DNA of 64,000 bases from Gp7-AA10 sp035636095. GTDB taxonomy: Bacteria > Acidobacteriota > Thermoanaerobaculia > Gp7-AA8. Each line of letters begins with the position of its first letter. The stretch's first letter is position 1. The translations under genes and the position numbers were made by a program. Below, in pieces: positions 1 to 7,339 of this stretch. A model generated the notes under the pieces. The model worked only from the letters and a program-made list of their open reading frames with translations. It was not told where the DNA came from and searched no databases. The stretch is from contig DASPZU010000009.1 in the NCBI GenBank assembly GCA_035636095.1, forward strand, positions 22,107 through 86,106, given 5' to 3'.

Positions 1-328
1 CTTTTTTTGTGGCCGCTTTCGGCGTCGTCGTTTTCGCCGTCGTCGACTTCGGAGCTGGCGCCTGCGTTGTCGTGGACGTCGCCGCAGTTGTCTTCGCGGT
101 TGTCTTCTTTGTCGCAGGACTCGTCGTCGTAGGCGCAGGAGTCGGAGTCGGAGCTGGGCTCGTCGTCGACGCCGGCGCTTTCGCCGTCTTCTTCGCCGGC
201 GATGTCGCAGTTTTCGTGGTAGTCGCGGGCGCCTGCGTGTCTGTCTTGGTCGCCGCTTGAGGCGCGGCCCACACGGCAGTCGCCACCGCTAAAAAGAGAA
301 TGGGAGCCACCCGACGCACACTGACCAT
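1..328 (-). CDS. Secreted Thr/Ala/Pro/Lys-rich protein, C-terminus outside window
   Basis: Read on the minus strand, the gene opens MVSVRRVAPILFLAVATAVW followed by AAPQ, a typical Sec signal peptide with a cleavage site near residue 22. The remaining 87 visible residues are a low-complexity run of Thr, Ala, Pro and Lys (blocks such as TKTATSPAKKTAKAPAS and PTPAPTTTSPATKK). This resembles a basic, histone-H1-like or cell-wall-spanning linker. A strong Shine-Dalgarno (GGGAGGG) lies just before the ATG. The gene runs off the left edge, so any folded C-terminal domain is unseen and no function can be given. The complementary strand also has a long open frame here, but only as a mirror of the repetitive codons. 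Confidence 0.7.
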   Translation of the reverse strand, partial: MVSVRRVAPILFLAVATAVWAAPQAATKTDTQAPATTTKTATSPAKKTAKAPASTTSPAPTPTPAPTTTSPATKKTTAKTTAATSTTTQAPAPKSTTAKTTTPKAATKK

Positions 329-359
329 CTTCCCTCCCATAAAATTGTCGAGCGTTACA

Positions 360-388
360 ACGTTAGCTCAACAGCGGACAACGGTCAA
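360..388 (-). promoter_or_regulatory. Candidate sigma70-type promoter for the gene starting at 328
   Basis: On the minus strand TTGACC (388-383) is followed after 17 nt by TAACGT (365-360), about 30 nt upstream of the ATG at 328. Spacing and the -35 fit a housekeeping promoter; the -10 is moderate. Confidence 0.4.
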
Positions 389-407
389 GTGCCGGTGGGA
401 ATTGATT

Positions 408-1310
408 TTAGCGAAGTGTCACAGCGCCATCGGCCGTGGTAACGGCTCCCGCCGCCCCGTCGAGCTGCTGGAACTGCTTCTTGCGCTGCTGATAGCGCGT
501 CATGACCCTTTTCACGTAAGAACGCGTTTCCTGAAAGGGCGGCACGCCGCCGTAGCGCTCGACGTTACCCTCGCCGGCGTTGTAGGCCGCGATGGCGTTC
601 TTCAGGTTTCCGTCGAAACGGCCCTGGAGATACTTCAGGTATTTCACGCCGGCGTCGACGTTCTGCTCCGGATCGTAGAGGTTCGTCGCTCCCAGCCAGC
701 GGCCGGTTCGGGGCATGAGTTGCATGAGGCCCTGCGCGCCTACAGGCGATCGCGCAGTGCGATGAAAGCGAGATTCCGTCTCGACGACCGCTGCCACCAG
801 CGCCGGATCGACATCGTATTTCTGCGCTTTTTCGTGAATCAGGCCGCCGAAGGGGAGCGCGTTCTGGAGGAAATCGCGGCGGATGGCTGTGCTGATCCGG
901 GCCATTTCCACGTGAAAGAGATCGGTCTTCGGCTGCGGAACCAGCTCGATCTTCTCGGCTGGAAGCCATTTGTCGTCGTAAAGCGCGATGCGCTGCGTGA
1001 CGACGCGTTCGGGAAGAACGCGAGAGAGTTTGAACAGCGAATTGGCGGCAAAGCCGTCGCTGAGCTTCGCCACCACCTGAGCGTGATGGCCGTCGTCCTT
1101 GACGATACGGACCGAGTCGAGGTCCTTCTGCACGAGGAAATGGACGTGCTGGAGGACTTCCGTGGCTCCCCCAATCGACAGGGCGGTTCCTAGTGCCACG
1201 GTGGCGAGCGCACGAGCGCCCACAGCGCGAATCACGCGGTGGCGCTCAGCGCGCCGGCGCATGTTCGCGGAGCGAGACGACAGGGAATCCACGAGGATAT
1301 TTTTCTTCAT
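408..1310 (-). CDS. Lytic murein transglycosylase (SLT domain)
   Basis: This 300-residue protein has a basic N-terminus and one hydrophobic segment (about 30-50), acting as signal peptide or anchor. The C-terminal half is a Slt/MltC-type lysozyme-like domain (about 155-275). ETESRF carries the catalytic Glu (E179), GLMQLMP the second motif, and AAYNAGEGNV the third. The family cleaves the MurNAc-GlcNAc bond of peptidoglycan in the periplasm to form 1,6-anhydro ends. The region before the SLT domain (about 55-150) has no recognisable fold and may be a substrate-binding or regulatory domain. GGAG lies three bases before the ATG. It is separated by 135 bp from the upstream AMMECR1 gene, so it probably has its own promoter. 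Confidence 0.9.
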   Translation of the reverse strand: MKKNILVDSLSSRSANMRRRAERHRVIRAVGARALATVALGTALSIGGATEVLQHVHFLVQKDLDSVRIVKDDGHHAQVVAKLSDGFAANSLFKLSRVLPERVVTQRIALYDDKWLPAEKIELVPQPKTDLFHVEMARISTAIRRDFLQNALPFGGLIHEKAQKYDVDPALVAAVVETESRFHRTARSPVGAQGLMQLMPRTGRWLGATNLYDPEQNVDAGVKYLKYLQGRFDGNLKNAIAAYNAGEGNVERYGGVPPFQETRSYVKRVMTRYQQRKKQFQQLDGAAGAVTTADGAVTLR

Positions 1311-1445
1311 AGCTCCAAGTTATTTCGCTGAAAATAAATTGCTACTCTCTGAGTCGCATTCACAACGCGAGGTGCGGTGCGCTTATGCCAGATTTGGCAA
1401 GGTAAGGCTTGGGGACTTTGACCGAAGTGCCTGAGAAATAGTGAT

Positions 1446-1991
1446 TTACTCGCCGAAGACCTCAGCAGAAAATTTTTCGATCCGCGTCTCTTCAGCTCGC
1501 CACGCCCCGGGCGGCAAGCCGGCCTTGACGCAGGTTTGATCGAGGAATGTCTGGCGGTCCCAGCCATATTCGGTGGCCACCTGAGGCAGCAGCAGCCCCG
1601 CGAACGTTCCTCGGCTGATGATGAGGCCGTCCCGGCCGACCTCGATTTCGCTGACGTCGCGGACCGGCTCGATCGGTCCCATCACGGAGATCTCGAGGTC
1701 GAGCTGCGGCATCTCATCCTTGCGCACTGGAAAAAATCGCGGATCGCGAAAGGCGGCCGAGACGGCGCTGGTCGCGACGGCGCGATACAGCGGCTCCATG
1801 GCCCGGATCGATCCGATGCAGCCGCGCAGATCCCCCCGTTTCGTTCGCAGCGTCACGAACGCGCCGGCGGGACGGCGCAGATCTTCGTCGTAGTCGTCCG
1901 CGCGAACCTCCGTAGGACGGCCGTCGAGCGTCGACTCAATCGACGTTCGGGCGAGTCTCAGCAGCCGTTGGCGTTGTTCTTCGTTCAGCAC
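1446..1991 (-). CDS. AMMECR1 / AmmeMemoRadiSam system protein A family protein
   Basis: This 181-residue protein matches the AMMECR1 family, with the signature LRGCIGS at residues 55-61 and the conserved AFRDPRF and LDLEISV segments. Length is normal for the family. AMMECR1 proteins often accompany a MEMO1-like protein and a radical SAM enzyme; neither is visible here, so this is a solitary copy whose biochemical role is unknown. The start is GTG at 1991, inside the end of the preceding LABN gene (56-nt overlap), which suggests co-translation. A later start would remove a well-formed N-terminal helix, so I keep this one. It is last in the run that starts with the kinase at 6290. Confidence 0.85.
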   Translation of the reverse strand: MLNEEQRQRLLRLARTSIESTLDGRPTEVRADDYDEDLRRPAGAFVTLRTKRGDLRGCIGSIRAMEPLYRAVATSAVSAAFRDPRFFPVRKDEMPQLDLEISVMGPIEPVRDVSEIEVGRDGLIISRGTFAGLLLPQVATEYGWDRQTFLDQTCVKAGLPPGAWRAEETRIEKFSAEVFGE

Positions 1992-2241
1992 GATAGATGA
2001 GCATCAGGTTGCGGATGTAGACCATCAGCCCGGCCCCTTGCCCGATGATGAAGACGATGTCGCGTTTATGAATGGCATAGGCGGTCGTGATGATTCCTCC
2101 CACGATGGACAGGTACCAGAAGACGATCGGAATGTGGCTTTCACGCTTTTTCTCGGAAGCGATCCACTGCACGATGAAGCGCGCGCCGAAAATGAACTGG
2201 CCGAGGAGACCGAAGGTGAGCCAGGCCTGGTCGAGCGTCAT
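1936..2241 (-). CDS. Lipid A biosynthesis N-terminal domain (LABN) membrane protein
   Basis: A small (101 aa) integral membrane protein with about three helices: LTFGLLGQFIFGARFIVQW, IPIVFWYLSIVGGIITTAY and IVFIIGQGAGLMVYIRNL. This is the stand-alone LABN domain, found fused to or next to lipid A and polyprenyl-phosphate sugar enzymes. The start is the ATG at 2241, which overlaps the stop of the upstream GT2 gene in ATGA, so translation is coupled. The longer frame extending to 2301 has no membrane logic and lies inside the GT2 gene. Pairing with a DPM1-like transferase points to flipping or transfer of lipid-linked sugars at the inner membrane. Confidence 0.85.
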   Translation of the reverse strand: MTLDQAWLTFGLLGQFIFGARFIVQWIASEKKRESHIPIVFWYLSIVGGIITTAYAIHKRDIVFIIGQGAGLMVYIRNLMLIYRAERRTTPTAAETRPNVD

Positions 2242-2963
2242 GCTTCGTCTTTCAATTTGTAGTTCAGCATGCGCTTCGACATCCAGCGCACGGCCAGGCA
2301 ATCGACCAGGCCGCGAAATGCGCGATTCATGGCACCGTACTTCGAGACTCCAAACTTTCGCACGCGATGATTGACGGGAACCTCGATCACTTTGCGACCT
2401 CGCATGCGCACGAGGGTCGGCAAAAAGCGATGCATTCCGTTGTACAGCGCGATTCGATCGATGGCGTCGCGTTTCACGAGCTTGAGCGAACAGCCGGTGT
2501 CGGTGATGCGATCGCCGGTGATCCAGTTGCGGACACCGTTGCCGACCCGCGACTGAATCTTTCTCGCGAAGGAGTCCTGACGATTCACACGGACGCCGAT
2601 GACCATGTCGGCGCCACTCTCCTCGAGCTTGCGCATCATCATCGGAATGTCGGCCGGGTCATTTTGCAGATCGGCGTCCAGCGAAACGACGTATTTGCCC
2701 TTGGCAGCGCGCCAGGCGGCGTCGAGGGCCGCCGTCTGTCCGCTGTTTTTCTCGAAGGTCAGGACGCGCAGATTCGGATATCTGGCGCGGCTCTGCTGCA
2801 GGACGGCAAGACTCCGATCGACCGAACCGTCATCGACCGCAACCATCTCGTACGACCACGGCTTATCGCGCAGCGCGGCCGCGATTTCGTCGAGCAGGAT
2901 CGGAACGTTTTCTTCCTCATTGAAAACGGGGAAAACGACCGAGAGGTCTGGTGCGGTGGTCAT
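2238..2963 (-). CDS. Family 2 glycosyltransferase, DPM1/ArnC-like polyprenyl-phosphate sugar transferase
   Basis: This 241-residue GT-A enzyme starts with the Rossmann-like LSVVFPVFNEEENV, carries VAVDDGS (residues 41-47) and the metal-binding DADLQNDP (DxD at 96-98), and ends without extra membrane helices, like DPM1. The family transfers a sugar from an NDP-sugar to undecaprenyl or dolichyl phosphate on the cytoplasmic face. With the downstream LABN protein it forms a common pair that supplies lipid-linked sugar to ArnT/PMT-type transferases; one of those sits at 17055-18467. The exact donor cannot be read from sequence. The whole gap to tatD is filled by a palindromic repeat. Confidence 0.88.
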   Translation of the reverse strand: MTTAPDLSVVFPVFNEEENVPILLDEIAAALRDKPWSYEMVAVDDGSVDRSLAVLQQSRARYPNLRVLTFEKNSGQTAALDAAWRAAKGKYVVSLDADLQNDPADIPMMMRKLEESGADMVIGVRVNRQDSFARKIQSRVGNGVRNWITGDRITDTGCSLKLVKRDAIDRIALYNGMHRFLPTLVRMRGRKVIEVPVNHRVRKFGVSKYGAMNRAFRGLVDCLAVRWMSKRMLNYKLKDEA

Positions 2964-3057
2964 CGCCCCTCATCCGCCGCGTCGCGGCAACTGCCAGATC
3001 CCTCGCCCCGCGTCAGCGGGGAGAGGGTGGCCCGAAGGGCCGGGTGAGAGGCGATCA
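2960..3057. repeat. REP-like palindromic element filling the GT2-tatD gap
   Basis: Nested inverted repeats. The outer arms TCATCGCCCCTCATCCG (2960-2976) and CGGGTGAGAGGCGATCA (3041-3057) pair. Inside are CCCTCGCCCCGC / GCGGGGAGAGGG (3000-3027) and GGCCCGAAGGGCC. The unit resembles the widespread GC-rich REP-type elements seen across several phyla. A partial copy lies inside smc at 14462-14505. Confidence 0.8.
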
Positions 3058-3810
3058 TTGCGGCAGTCTAACGCCGAACGCGCGCTCGAAATTTTGTGTG
3101 GTGGTCTCGGCCACCACCTCCAGCGGCACCTTCCACAACGACGCCAGCAGCTCGGCGATCTTGATCACGAAGGCCGGCTCGTTGTCTTTCCCGCGAAACG
3201 GGACCGGCGCGAGATAAGGCGTATCGGTCTCGATCAGAACGCGATCATGAGGCAGTCGGCGCGCGCAATCGCGCAGCGTCTCGGTACTTCGAAAAGTCAC
3301 GATCCCGGAAAATGAAATGAAGTAGCCTCGGTCGATGAGCTGACTGGCCATCTGATACGACTCCGTGAACGAATGCAGGACGCCCTTGCCCTCCGGCAGG
3401 ATCTTCAGCAGGTCGTCGTTCGATTCGCGGTTGTGCACGATGATCGGCTTATCGAGGCTCTTGGCCAGAGCGATGTGCTTTTCGAAAACTTCAATCTGCT
3501 TCTCGCGCGGCGAATGCATGTAGTGGTAGTCGAGACCGATCTCGCCGATCGCGACGACACGAGGCTCGGTGGCGAGTTTCTCGATCTTTTGAAACGCGGC
3601 CTGGTCGCAATCTCGCGCCTCGTGGGGATGAAACCCGACCGCCGCCCACACATCGGCATTGAGCTGCGCAATGGTGAGAGCCTGCGGCGCATCGCCCAGC
3701 TTCGTGGCTGGAACAATGAATCCGCGCACGTTCTGCCCGCGCGCGCGAGCGAGCGCAGGATCGGCATCGGCCATGGTGAGGTGACAGTGCGAATCGGTGA
3801 AGCGGATCAA
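3055..3810 (-). CDS. tatD: TatD family metal-dependent hydrolase (DNase)
   Basis: A 251-residue amidohydrolase-fold protein with the TatD metal ligands in order: DSHCHL (H8, H10), GEIGLDYH (E90), HNRE (H126), LHSF (H146) and ETDTPYLAP (D196). The full set of ligands implies an active 3'-5' exonuclease/DNase of the cytoplasm, linked to DNA repair and fragment turnover. Start is TTG at 3810, overlapping the stop of a 22-codon reading frame; there is no Shine-Dalgarno, consistent with coupling to the upstream genes. Length is standard. Confidence 0.92.
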   Translation of the reverse strand: MIRFTDSHCHLTMADADPALARARGQNVRGFIVPATKLGDAPQALTIAQLNADVWAAVGFHPHEARDCDQAAFQKIEKLATEPRVVAIGEIGLDYHYMHSPREKQIEVFEKHIALAKSLDKPIIVHNRESNDDLLKILPEGKGVLHSFTESYQMASQLIDRGYFISFSGIVTFRSTETLRDCARRLPHDRVLIETDTPYLAPVPFRGKDNEPAFVIKIAELLASLWKVPLEVVAETTTQNFERAFGVRLPQ

Positions 3811-3875
3811 ACGCGCTCCACAATCGCCGTGCGAAGCGCGGCAATCAGATAGATTTCTTCATTGAGCTTTGGCAT
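3807..3875 (-). pseudogene. 22-codon frame, possible thiolase N-terminus remnant
   Basis: Between the M20 peptidase stop and tatD lies a short open frame, ATG at 3875 to TGA at 3807, encoding MPKLNEEIYLIAALRTAI plus VERV. The first part resembles the N-terminus of acetyl-CoA acetyltransferases (typical start xxEVYIVxAxRTPIG). The resemblance ends at the point where the thiolase GxFGG would follow. It overlaps tatD by TTGA and could act only as a translational coupler. Low confidence that it is a gene or remnant at all. Confidence 0.2.
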
Positions 3876-4914
3876 CGGTTGCTCGGTTGCTGGGTTGCTC
3901 GGTTGCTAAGCAACTCAGCAACTCAGCAACCGTCTTGCTGTAAACATCCACTGCGTCTAACAACTCGCGCTTGACGATGTATTCGTTTGCGCCGTGCGCA
4001 TCGAGAATCGAGCCCGGCCCGAACAGCAGCGGCTTGCCGAGGTTGCTCAGGTGCGGGATGTCGGTATTGAAGGCGACCACCGTCGACGGTGCTCCCTCCG
4101 GCACGATCATGAATTGCGGCGCGTTTCCACGCGCCATCGTGATCTTGCCGCCGAAACGGTCGAGGAGCTTCTCCAATTTCGCGCGCACGATTTCGTGGTC
4201 GTCGACGGTGCGGAACATCATTTCGCACTCCGCAACCGCCGGGACGATGTTCGGCTTTTCGCCGCCGCGGACGACGCCGACATTCACGGTGGCATTGCCG
4301 AGGATTTCGTGCGATCCCCAGTCGGTGGCTTCGATCGCCGTGATCGCGGCGAGCATCTTCTTGATCGCGGAATCGCCGCGCTCGGGATAAGCGGAGTGCG
4401 CCGCGACGCCCTCGAAACGAAGGAAAACGGTCAGCGCGCCCTTGGACGCTCGCGCGAATTTCGATTGCGTCGGCTCGCCCACCAAAACGAATTCCGATCC
4501 GAGATCGGCCAGCTGACCATTGGCGGTTTTCGCACCAATCGAGTCTGTTTCCTCACCGACCACGAAGAGAAACGCGAAGTCGCGAATGTTTCGCTCGCGC
4601 AACCGCAAACCTGCGGCGATCATCGCCGCGATCACACCCTTGGTGTCACACGCTCCCCGGCCGTAGAGATTCGTTGCATCTTCGCGCGAGGCAAACCAGG
4701 GCGGGACGGTGTCGATGTGCGAGTTGATCACCACGCGCGGACGGCCGCCTGCAGATGCGTAGACATTGAAACGTGAAGCGGTCACGGCGTAGCGCCGGGT
4801 TTGAAATCCGAAGCGCGACATTTCCGCCTCGAGGAACTCTCCCACCGCGCCTTCCTCCTCGGTCGGCGACGGAATATCGATGAGTTGTCGCGCCAGCGCG
4901 ATCGGATCGATCAC
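3859..4914 (-). CDS. M20 family metallopeptidase (ArgE/DapE/acetyl-lysine deacetylase-like)
   Basis: This 351-residue di-zinc amidohydrolase shows the M20 motifs: SHIDTVPP (H66, D68), GRGACDTKG (bridging D90), GEETDS (catalytic E121, ligand E122), GEPT, and a C-terminal DAHGANEY supplying the last His. A central dimerisation domain interrupts the catalytic domain as usual. Family members remove acyl groups from amino-acid amines (acetylornithine, succinyl-DAP or acetyl-lysine). There is no arginine or lysine pathway gene nearby, so the substrate is open. GTG start overlaps the kinase stop (GTGA). The last about 20 residues (SKTVAELLSCLATEQPSNRA and on) are encoded by an 8-nt tandem repeat, so the C-terminal tail is repeat-derived. 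Confidence 0.85.
   Translation of the reverse strand: MIDPIALARQLIDIPSPTEEEGAVGEFLEAEMSRFGFQTRRYAVTASRFNVYASAGGRPRVVINSHIDTVPPWFASREDATNLYGRGACDTKGVIAAMIAAGLRLRERNIRDFAFLFVVGEETDSIGAKTANGQLADLGSEFVLVGEPTQSKFARASKGALTVFLRFEGVAAHSAYPERGDSAIKKMLAAITAIEATDWGSHEILGNATVNVGVVRGGEKPNIVPAVAECEMMFRTVDDHEIVRAKLEKLLDRFGGKITMARGNAPQFMIVPEGAPSTVVAFNTDIPHLSNLGKPLLFGPGSILDAHGANEYIVKRELLDAVDVYSKTVAELLSCLATEQPSNRATDAKAQ
3876..3932. repeat. 8-nt tandem array with inverted second half
   Basis: Four copies of CGGTTGCT (one GGGTTGCT) run directly into an array of CAACTCAG, its near reverse complement, so the whole tract can fold into a long hairpin. It lies in frame in the 3' end of the M20 peptidase gene. Confidence 0.85.
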
Positions 4915-6290
4915 TGTCTCGGTCGCCGCCGCTCGCCAAACTCGCTGCGGATCCGCTGCAGATCGGGATCATCGGGCCACTGGCGCGAAATCCGGCGCGC
5001 GATCTCCTCGGCCCGGACTCGCTGATGCATCGCGATCGCGATTCCGAGGTGCGCGAGCTCGCGCTCGCGCTGTTCGAGCTGCTCTTTCTGATCGAGGGCG
5101 AGTTGATATTGCTCGATCGCCTTCGGGAAATTGCGATTCAGGAGCGCCGTCTCGCCAGTTTGGAAATGCTCGCGCGCCGTCGGTGTGGGAGCCGGCGCCC
5201 TCGCCGGCTCAACGGCGGGCGAGGCTCCCGCCGCCACACTGACCGTGGTCTGTGCAGGTGGAGGCGGCGGTACAGGCGCCGGCGCTCCACGGTGCCCTTT
5301 CGCGTACCAGCCGACAAGTCCTACGACAACGACGAAGCTGACCATCGCCCACACCCAGGCCGCTTGCGATCGTCGCGGCTCGTTCACGGTCTTGAGCTTC
5401 GAGCCGGTGAGCACTGTCGGCTCCGCGGCATATGGCGTCGTCGAAGCGCGTCCGAGTTGTCGCTCCAGCGCCTGGGCGAGATCGGTTGCGGTCGCAAATC
5501 TCTCCTCGCGATTTTTTCGCAGGCAGCGCTGGATGATGCTCGCGAGACCCGGCGAAATCTTTGGATTCGCCACCGCGGCATCGCGCGGCTCGTCGCGAAT
5601 GATCTGGGTCATGGTGTCGGTGATGGTCTCGCCGCGGAAAGGAAGGTTGCCGGTGGCGCCTTCGTAGAGCACGATGCCGAGGGAGAAGATGTCGGTGCGC
5701 GGATCGAGAGGCTTGCCGAGAGCCTGCTCGGGCGACATGTAGTGAATCGTTCCGACGATCATTCCCTGCTGCGTCAGGAGCGGCGCCGTCGGGGCGTCAG
5801 CGGTCGAGGTCGAGGTCGTCAACTGCTTGGCGATGCCGAAGTCGAGGACCTTCACACGATTTCCGGCGCCGACGATGATGTTCTCCGGCTTCACATCGCG
5901 ATGAATGACGCCCTTGGCATGCGCTTCTGCCAGCGCCTCGGCGACGCTGCGACCGATCCGGCACAGCTCGGCCTCTGAAATTCGGCGCTTGAAAATTTTC
6001 GACAGCGGATGGCCGTCGACGAACTCCATGACGATGAACAGCCGTCCGCCGGCCTCTTCGAAGGAGTGAACGGTGGCGATGTTCGGATGATTGAGTTGCG
6101 CCGACGTTCGCGCTTCCCGGCGCAGTCTGGCGATCGCTTCCGCGTCTGCCGCCACGGATGGCGGCAGGATTTTGATGGCCACCACGCGGCCCAGCCGGGT
6201 GTCCTCAGCTTTCCACACCTCGCCCATCCCGCCCGCCCCGATCTGCGAAATCAGCCGGTAGGCACCGAGAGTTGTGTCGGCGTGAAGCAT
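4911..6290 (-). CDS. Transmembrane Ser/Thr protein kinase with periplasmic helical C-terminus
   Basis: The protein has 459 residues. Residues 10-280 are a complete PknB-type kinase: glycine loop GAGGMGEVW, K40, HRDVKPEN (130-137), DFG (150-152) and SPE (186-188). A single transmembrane helix (310-330) follows, then a Pro-rich linker, then a TPR-like helical tail (about 372-455). The kinase would be cytoplasmic and the tail extracytoplasmic. Residues 351-369 are encoded exactly by a 57-nt palindromic repeat, so the linker is repeat-derived. It heads the minus-strand run to AMMECR1 and is divergent from the VWFA gene across 17 bp. TAAAAT sits exactly 6 nt before the ATG, with no Shine-Dalgarno: likely leaderless. 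Confidence 0.93.
   Translation of the reverse strand: MLHADTTLGAYRLISQIGAGGMGEVWKAEDTRLGRVVAIKILPPSVAADAEAIARLRREARTSAQLNHPNIATVHSFEEAGGRLFIVMEFVDGHPLSKIFKRRISEAELCRIGRSVAEALAEAHAKGVIHRDVKPENIIVGAGNRVKVLDFGIAKQLTTSTSTADAPTAPLLTQQGMIVGTIHYMSPEQALGKPLDPRTDIFSLGIVLYEGATGNLPFRGETITDTMTQIIRDEPRDAAVANPKISPGLASIIQRCLRKNREERFATATDLAQALERQLGRASTTPYAAEPTVLTGSKLKTVNEPRRSQAAWVWAMVSFVVVVGLVGWYAKGHRGAPAPVPPPPPAQTTVSVAAGASPAVEPARAPAPTPTAREHFQTGETALLNRNFPKAIEQYQLALDQKEQLEQRERELAHLGIAIAMHQRVRAEEIARRISRQWPDDPDLQRIRSEFGERRRPRQ
5183..5239. repeat. 57-nt palindromic element, copy 1 (in frame in kinase gene)
   Basis: Begins GTGTGGGAGCC and ends CCCGCCGCCACAC, with imperfect inverted ends. It is exactly 57 nt (19 codons) and matches copy 2 at 8267-8323 at 53 of 57 positions. 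It is read antisense by the kinase gene without stops. Confidence 0.85.
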
Positions 6291-6325
6291 GAAAGCATTT
6301 TAGGGCCATGCTCGGAATCCTGGCA
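6272..6325. promoter_or_regulatory. Bidirectional promoter with shared -10 between kinase and VWFA genes
   Basis: The 17-bp gap between divergent starts contains CATTTTA (6296-6302). Read plus it gives CATTTT-N6-ATG (6308); read minus it gives TAAAAT-N6-ATG (6290). A plausible plus -35, TTGTGT, lies at 6272-6277 (18-nt spacer); the minus -35 position (6325-6320) holds only TGCCAG. Both transcripts would start at the A of the start codon. Confidence 0.5.
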
Positions 6326-7339
6326 GTCGCCGCCGTCATCACGTTCATCTCGCCACAGCCGGGATCGCAGGCGGTGGGCATCCTTCCGATTGAAGTGACG
6401 GCCAACATCGCGGCCGTCAATCGCGTCGAGTTTTTCGTCGACGGCGCGATGGTCGGCGTGGCGCGGCAGGCGCCGTATCGGATCCTCCATGACTTCGGCA
6501 CCTCGCTCGCCGGTCACGACGTGGTCGCGAAGGTCTACTCGAACAATTTCAAGAACGTCGAGGTCGCGCAGATCGCGACCGCCGCCATGACCGCCGGCGA
6601 GACATTGCATGTCGATCTGGTCGAAGTGCCAATGCGAGTCCGTTCATCGCATCCGTTGCGCGTCGAAGACCTGCGCATCACGGAGAACAGGATCGAGCAG
6701 ACCATCTCGGATGTGCGATCCGATCGCGGGCCGGCACGATTCGTCTTCGTCGTCGACCGCTCGCTCAGCATGGGGGACGGCAAGCTGACTTCTGCCCTGC
6801 GCGCGATCGATGAGGAATCGAAGTTGCTGCGTTCCGACGATCGCATGGAAGTCGTTCTCTTCAACCACAACGTCATGCCGGCGCGTGCGATCGCGCGCGG
6901 CGAAGAAGTCGAGGCGATTTTCGGCAGCATTCCGCCGTCGGGCGGAACATCGCTGCGCGACGCGGTCAGCTCGATCGCATCGCGCGATCGAACTTACGCC
7001 ATCGTGATCACGGACGGCGGCGATCGCAACAGCATGGCCGGCGAGGAAGAGGCATTGCGCAAGGTCAGCGGCACCAGGCTCATCCTCGACGCCATCCTCC
7101 TCGGCAACTCCAGCCGCTTTCTCGATCGGGCTGCGAAAAATACCGGCGGCACCATTGCGCGCGCGAGCGCGTCGAGCGTGCAACGCCAGCTCCATCGCAT
7201 GATCCTCGACATCAACAGCCGCTACACCGTCGCCTACCAGAGTCACGGCAATCCGAGCGGGTGGCGATCGATCAACGTCTCGGCACGGCGGCCAGGGATC
7301 GAGATCGTGAATGCGCGAAAAGGATATTTCGCGGAATGA
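6308..7339 (+). CDS. VWFA-domain secreted protein (acidobacterial VWFA-related family)
   Basis: This 343-residue exported protein has a hydrophobic N-terminal segment (1-15). It is followed by an Ig-like/adhesion-type domain (about 25-110: VEFFVDGAMVG, APYRI) and a von Willebrand A domain (about 143-335). The MIDAS motif is DRSLSMGDG (D150, S152, S154), with GGTSLRDA supplying the MIDAS Thr and ITDGGDRNS the last Asp. The layout fits the VWFA-related family abundant in Acidobacteria. It binds a divalent metal and presumably a partner protein outside the cytoplasm. It is first of six overlapping genes; its stop overlaps the next start (ATGA). The start is set by the divergent promoter, with no Shine-Dalgarno. 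Confidence 0.88.
   Translation: MLGILAVAAVITFISPQPGSQAVGILPIEVTANIAAVNRVEFFVDGAMVGVARQAPYRILHDFGTSLAGHDVVAKVYSNNFKNVEVAQIATAAMTAGETLHVDLVEVPMRVRSSHPLRVEDLRITENRIEQTISDVRSDRGPARFVFVVDRSLSMGDGKLTSALRAIDEESKLLRSDDRMEVVLFNHNVMPARAIARGEEVEAIFGSIPPSGGTSLRDAVSSIASRDRTYAIVITDGGDRNSMAGEEEALRKVSGTRLILDAILLGNSSRFLDRAAKNTGGTIARASASSVQRQLHRMILDINSRYTVAYQSHGNPSGWRSINVSARRPGIEIVNARKGYFAE

Noticed and set aside
9..260. Val/Ala-rich plus-strand frame at the left edge
   Set aside because: Exact mirror of the Thr/Ala/Lys-rich secreted protein on the minus strand, which has a signal peptide and a strong ribosome site.
2960..3057. Intrinsic terminator for tatD
   Set aside because: Several strong stems but no T-run, it lies within an operon-like run of same-strand genes, and the sequence is a recognisable dispersed repeat.
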